DNA from: Mallotus nudiflorus
Taxonomy: Eukaryota > Streptophyta > Magnoliopsida > Malpighiales > Euphorbiaceae
Assembly (NCBI GenBank): GCA_947683625.1
Contig: CANTUR010000611.1
Location: 248,001 to 312,000, forward strand
Reading direction: 5' to 3'
DNA: 64,000 nucleotides
The translations under genes and the position numbers were made by a program. Positions 59,390 to 64,000 of the stretch are shown piece after piece. The notes beneath the pieces are model-generated. The model was not told where the DNA came from and made no database searches. It saw only the letters and a list, made by a program, of their open reading frames with translations. Every line of letters starts with the position of its first letter. Positions within the stretch are counted from its first letter, which is position 1.

Positions 59390-60780
59390 AATATCATCAA
59401 TTTTACTTATCAAGATCAAACTTGGGTGGTTGACTCAGGTGCCTCTTTCCATGTCACTATAAGGAAGGATATCTTTTCATCTTATATTTTTGGAGACTTT
59501 AGGTTCATATAGATAAGAAAAAATGGAGCATCTAAAATTATTAGCATAGGAGATGTTTATTTGGAAACCAACATTGGATGTGAATTGCTCCTCAATGATG
59601 TACAACATATTTTAGACATTATAGTGAATTTAATCTCCATCGAAAAACTTGATAATGAAGGCTATAAAAGTTATTTTGGCAGACAAAAGTGGAAGATTAC
59701 TAAAGGAACTCTAGTGATGTTCAGAGGAAATAAAATCAACTCCCTCTATATGACAGAAGCAAAGCTATAAAAAAACTATATGAATGTAATGGAGAACGAA
59801 GTTTCAATCGAGTTATGGCATAAATAACTTGGTCATATAAGTGAGAACGGGCTTCAAAGGCTAGCAAGGAAAGATCTCTTACCTGGATTGAAGGTGTTCA
59901 TTTACAGACATGTGTTGATTGTATTAATGGAAAATAGCACAAAGTTTCATTCTAGAGTTCCATACCATCAGGAAAATTAAATATTCTTGATTCGGTACAT
60001 ACTGATGTATATATAATACAAACGAGAAGTCCTAGCGACACCTTGTATTTTGTAATATTTATTGATGGTTGCTCCAAAAATTTATAAGCATTTGGCCTAA
60101 AAACTAAAGACTAAGTGCTATAAGTTTTCAAGGAACTCCATACAAAGGTGAAAAGAGAAACTGGAAGACAGTTAAAGTGTCTTCGTGCAAATAATGATGG
60201 TGAATACATAGGTCCATTTGAAGAATACTACAAAAAATTTGGTATCAGGCTTAAGAAGTTGGTACAAAAAACACCTCAGTATAGTGGTGTTGTGGGAAGG
60301 ATGAATAAAATAATTTGTGAAAAAGTTAGATTTATGCTTTTAAATGCAAAATTGCCAAACTCTTTTTGGAGGGAGGCAATAAGAACTGCGGTTGATCAAA
60401 TCAACTTGTCACTTTTAGTTTTACTTAATGGCGACATACTATAAAAACTATAAACTGGAAAGGATATTTCTTATGAGCATTTAAAAGTATTTGGTTGCAG
60501 AGCCTTTGTTCATATTCCATGAGATGAAAGAACTAAGGTTAATGAAAAATCTAAAGAATGTATCTTCTTGGGTTATGCTCATAAAGAATTTGGCTATAGA
60601 CTTTGGCATCCTATTGATAAGAAGATTATCAGAAGCATAGATGTTATCTTCTTTGAAGATCAAACCATTGAAAATATTAAGAAAAAGGTGGAGATTAAGC
60701 AAAAAGAAGAATATCCAACTAATTTGGAGCTAGTTCCTTTACTATTAGTCATAAAAAAAAGGGAAGCTTTACCATAAGGC
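59390..60780 (+). pseudogene. Tork-like protease and integrase, decayed
   Basis: The protease active site reads WVVDSGASFHVT (about 59427). The pre-integrase zinc region starts with ELWHK near 59812 and LGHISENGLQRLARKDLLPGL. Integrase core motifs follow: LRANNDGEYIG with its Asp-to-Asn-type change near 60187, and GVVGRMNKIICEK, where the usual Glu is changed, near 60290. KVFGCRAFVHIP and GYAHKEFGYRLW are at 60487-60612. Stops interrupt it repeatedly. Confidence 0.8.
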
Positions 60781-60934
60781 AATAAAAGGAGAGCTGACAA
60801 AGGTGATGCTAATGATCCTCTTATTGTATAACCTAATTTGAGAAGATTAACTAGGGGTTAAATAGAAAGCCATAGATACCCTTTAAATAAGTATGTGACA
60901 CTAACTAAAGGAGGAGAACTAGAATGCTATAAAG

Positions 60935-62480
60935 AAGTTATTTCAGAAGAACACAAAGAAAAGTGAGTAAAAGCTATATAAGAGGAGATGAAATTCTTGT
61001 AAGACAACAATACCTTTGAATTGATGCATCTTCTTAAAGGAAAAAGATCACTCAAGAATAAATGGGTATTCAAATTGAAGCATAATGAAAGTAATTCACA
61101 GGCAAGGTTGGTTGCGAAAGGCTTTAGATAGAAAAGGGCATTGATTTTGAATAAATATTTTCACTAATTGTAAAAATGTCTTTAATCAGAGTAGCACTCG
61201 GGTTGGCAGCTAGCATGAACCTAGAGATTGAACAATTTGATGTGAAGATAATATTTCTTTATGGAGATCTAAAGGAGAAAATTTACATGGAACAACCAAA
61301 AAGATTTAAAGTCAGAGGCGAGGAGAATCTTGTATGCAAATTGGAAAAGAGCCTTTATGGATTAAAACATGCTCCAAGATAGTGGTACAGAAAGTTTGAG
61401 TCATTTGTAGTGAATCACAGCCATATGAAGACAAACTTTAATCACTATATCTTCGTGGAAAAATTCTCTAACAATAATTTTATCATTCTCTTACTGTATG
61501 CATATAATATGTTGATTATCGGTTGAGATACTACAAAGATAAAAATTCTTAAAAAGGAGTTAAGCAAAACCTTTGCCATGAAAGATTTAGGAGCAGCAAA
61601 ATAAATTCTTGGCATGAGAATTCTTCGTGATAGAGAGAATAACAAGTTGTGGCTGTCTCAAGAAAAGTATATTGAAAAGGTGTTAAAAGATTTAACATAG
61701 GTAATTCAAAACAGTCAGCACTCCACTTGTAGGACATTTTAAGTTAAGTTTTAAGTAATGTCCAACAAGTGAAAAAAATAAAGATGAAATGAAGAAAGTG
61801 CCTTATGGATCAGCTATTGGTAGCTTAATGTACACTATGGTATGCACAAGGCTAGATATTGCTCATGCGGTTGGAGCAGTTAGTAAATTTCTCTTTAATT
61901 CTAGTAAGGAGAATTCACATGTAGTTAAATGGATTCTCATATATTTTAGAGGTACTTCTAAATTTTGTTTGTGCTTTGGTGATAATAAACCTATATTGTA
62001 AGGATATACAGATGCAGATATTGTCGGTGATGTTGACACTAGAAAGTCACCCTTTGGGTATATGATTACATTTGTACGGGAAGAGTATCTTGATAATCAA
62101 AATTGCAAAAAAACTATTGCTTTATCTTCCATTGAAGCTAAGTACATTGATGCTATAAAAGATGTAAAAGAAATTTTATAGATGAAGAAATTCCTATAAG
62201 AGTTGGGTTTCAATTAAGAAAACTTCATTCTATATTATGACAATCAAAGTGCAAATCATTTCAATAAGAATTCAACATTCCACTCAAGGTCAAAGCACAT
62301 TGACATGCAGTACCACTAGATTTGTGTTGCTTTGGAGAAGAAGATGTTTTCATTGGAGAAAAGCCATACTTATGACAATAGGTCATATATCATGACTAAA
62401 GCCTTGACTTCAAAGAAACTAATGTTTTGTTTGGAGAAAGTAGGTTTATTCCTATGTCCCATTTTAGGCATGAGGGGGAG
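60935..62480 (+). pseudogene. Tork-like reverse transcriptase and RNase H, decayed
   Basis: RT motifs: NKWVFKLKHNE near 61063, IEQFDVKIIFLYGDLKEKIY at 61220-61290 and KLEKSLYGLKHAPR up to 61380. The catalytic YVDD is degraded to YAYN near 61500. RNase H: YGSAIGSLMYTMVCTRLDI (61804-61860), GYTDAD near 62003, SSIEAKY near 62128 and the final KSHTYDNRSYIMTKAL near 62365. A lost catalytic motif plus many stops mean it is inactive. Confidence 0.8.
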
Positions 62481-62483
62481 ACT

Positions 62484-63183
62484 TGATAGGTGGGTCTTAC
62501 CTATAAGTGGGGATCTACAAGATTTGAAGTAAGTAAAAAGTTAAAAAACAAGAGTAAACATTTACAGCACCGAACTTTTGTGCATTAAATTTGGTTGAAA
62601 ATTAGCCAACTTACTTGACTATAAATAGTCATGTGTGGTAAGATTGAAAGTGTGCGTGGGAGAGCAAAAGTTTGGAGTGCTATGTATGTAAGTGAATGGT
62701 GAGAGGCATGTAAGTAAGAAAAATTGAGAGCCTTAGGTATAGTTTTGGGTGAGTGAATATTGTAAATGTGGTGAGTGTAAAATATTTGTGTGAGCTTCTC
62801 TTTTAAATAAAGGGAAAGATAATTTAATTGGATTAAGTTTGGTGAGAGTGAAAAATAAATATTATTTTTGAGAGCTAATTTGTGAGAGTATGAATCACAA
62901 ATTGAGAGTTATATTTTGTTATCCCAATATTTTTATAGTGGAGAATTTAATTAGATTAAGTCCCGTGATTTTTCCTTTTATATAAGGTTTCCATGTAAAA
63001 AAAAATCAATGTCCTATTATTATTTTTCTTTATTTTGTACGGCAAATTTTACTATCTAGTTTACTTACTCATTAATTAGTTTGAATGTCTTATTATTATT
63101 TAATTTAACAAATTAAATTACCTTTATATTATTGTGTACAATTTACCGCCTTTATTTATTTTATAAATCTAATTTCCCCAACA
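62484..63183 (+). repeat. 3' LTR of the Tork-like element
   Basis: 700 bp, starts TGATAGGTGGGTC and ends CCCCAACA. The matching 5' end is TATAGGCGGATC at 57619. Confidence 0.82.
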
Positions 63184-63353
63184 AATCTTAGGATAGCGTT
63201 AAGATACTTGTGGACGTATGGATAGTACGTAGTATTATGTAGAAAAGTGCAATATTGTAGATATGCAATGATATATATGCACACACATATGCTTCCCATG
63301 TGCATTTTTTTTTTTTTTACTCGTAATAGTAAATAAATTATTAAATATATTTT

Positions 63354-63407
<54 letters not shown>

Positions 63408-64000
63408 GATAATTATTAAAAAATAATAAAGTATTATTTATTTATATAATAATTTGATATTATCTTAATATAATTATAATTTATTATATTTTTAATAAAT
63501 TTTAATTTAAATAATTATATAATATTTTTTAATATTTTTTATAGTTAATATTTTTCTTAACTATAAAACTATTTTTTCGTGAAAAATATTAAATGACATA
63601 ATTAAGTATAAGGTAATAAAAAATAATTAGTTATTTTTGTAATATCCCTATTTTAGATAGAGGGAAAAAAAAAAGCTGTTAAAAAAAGGGAGAGGTGTCA
63701 ATTGAGGAGAGAATTAAAGCTGCTACATCTTTGGGATGCACATGTACACCTTTGGGAAACCAAAAAGAAAAAAAAAAAAAAAGGATGTTAGCCGCATGTC
63801 GTCTCTCCAAAGCCAGCCTTTCTAGTAAAACTCTCACCCCTTCTCAAATTCTCTTCATGTCCCAGGCTCTCATTTTCTTTTTATTTACCATATGTCATCC
63901 TCCAAACTATAGAAAGCATCATAGGTAAAAAATGGAGTTGCAGAATTCATGATAGAAAGTTATAGAAGGGTTACACATTTCTTCCTCAAACCATTGAATT
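63184..64000. other. Right end: repeat of the 13.8-14.6 kb spacer
   Basis: Bases 63184-63260 resume the spacer broken by the Tork-like element, and 63290-64000 match 13900-14600. A long palindromic (TAA)n(TTA)n run lies at about 63353-63405. The leader-like segment with TCTCTCCAAAGCCA (63796 and on) is conserved with 14390. No gene is recognised inside the window. Confidence 0.6.

Larger units (their letters stand above)
57619..63183 (+). mobile_element. Ty1/copia element, Tork/TNT1-like
   Basis: The LTRs lie at about 57619-58501 and 62484-63183. The primer site TGGTATCGGAAC begins at 58505, and a polypurine tract with GAGGGGGAGA precedes the 3' LTR. Protein order is gag, protease, integrase, RT, RNase H. 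The protease neighbourhood (SGASFHVT, then IGDVYLETNIGCELLL) closely resembles TNT1-type elements. No clean target duplication was found at the ends. Its site is in the spacer after DC1-jacalin copy 2. Confidence 0.87.

Noticed and set aside
1..64000. tRNA, rRNA or microRNA genes
   Set aside because: No complete cloverleaf or ribosomal sequence was noticed by eye. Long foldbacks seen are transposon arms rather than microRNA-sized precursors.

Overview
The window looks like nuclear DNA of a flowering plant, most likely a eudicot: genes are split by GT-AG introns, intergenic DNA is very AT-rich, the recognisable host genes are plant types (V-ATPase subunit F, squalene epoxidase, DC1 zinc-finger and jacalin-lectin domains), and more than half of the sequence is nested plant LTR retrotransposons. 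The species cannot be named from the sequence.

Layout. 1-1774 holds the last three exons of a V-ATPase subunit F gene. 2899-5125 is a squalene epoxidase gene (SQE copy 1, 8 exons, about 515 aa) whose intron 6 acceptor is changed from AG to AA. 7301-12939 is a gene joining DC1 (Cys/His-rich C1) fingers to a jacalin-type lectin domain. It is broken by a frameshift, a stop and a 3.68 kb solo LTR. 13-16.5 kb is degenerate repeat DNA. 16585-26740 is a ruined second SQE copy carrying a 3.24 kb solo LTR and a complete 4.38 kb Copia element (Ale/Retrofit-like). 27505-50224 is a third solo LTR of the same family, split by a 19.4 kb Ty3/gypsy element of the Tat (Ogre/Retand) type with 2.1 kb LTRs, decayed gag-pol, and two decayed genes on the opposite strand between pol and the 3' LTR. 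51.1-53.7 kb holds tandem repeats and a 1.48 kb foldback element. 54603-56523 is a second, also broken, DC1-jacalin copy. 57619-63183 is a Tork/TNT1-like Copia element, and 63.2-64 kb repeats the DNA found at 13.9-14.6 kb.

The two halves are a tandem segmental duplication of a unit [SQE, DC1-jacalin, AT-rich spacer]. The first copy runs from about 2.9 to 14.6 kb. The second runs from about 16.6 to beyond 64 kb and has been inflated by later insertions. Each insertion has an empty site in the other copy, so the duplication came first. A third SQE copy may lie just to the right of the window.

Squalene epoxidase commits squalene to sterol and triterpene synthesis. V-ATPase F belongs to the proton pump stalk. 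No metabolic gene cluster is visible beyond the SQE duplicates. The main points of interest are the splice-site loss in SQE1, the DC1-jacalin architecture, the opposite-strand genes inside the Tat element, and three families of short structured repeats: 20-bp palindromic units, hairpins with a GAAA loop, and paired hairpins in the solo LTRs.
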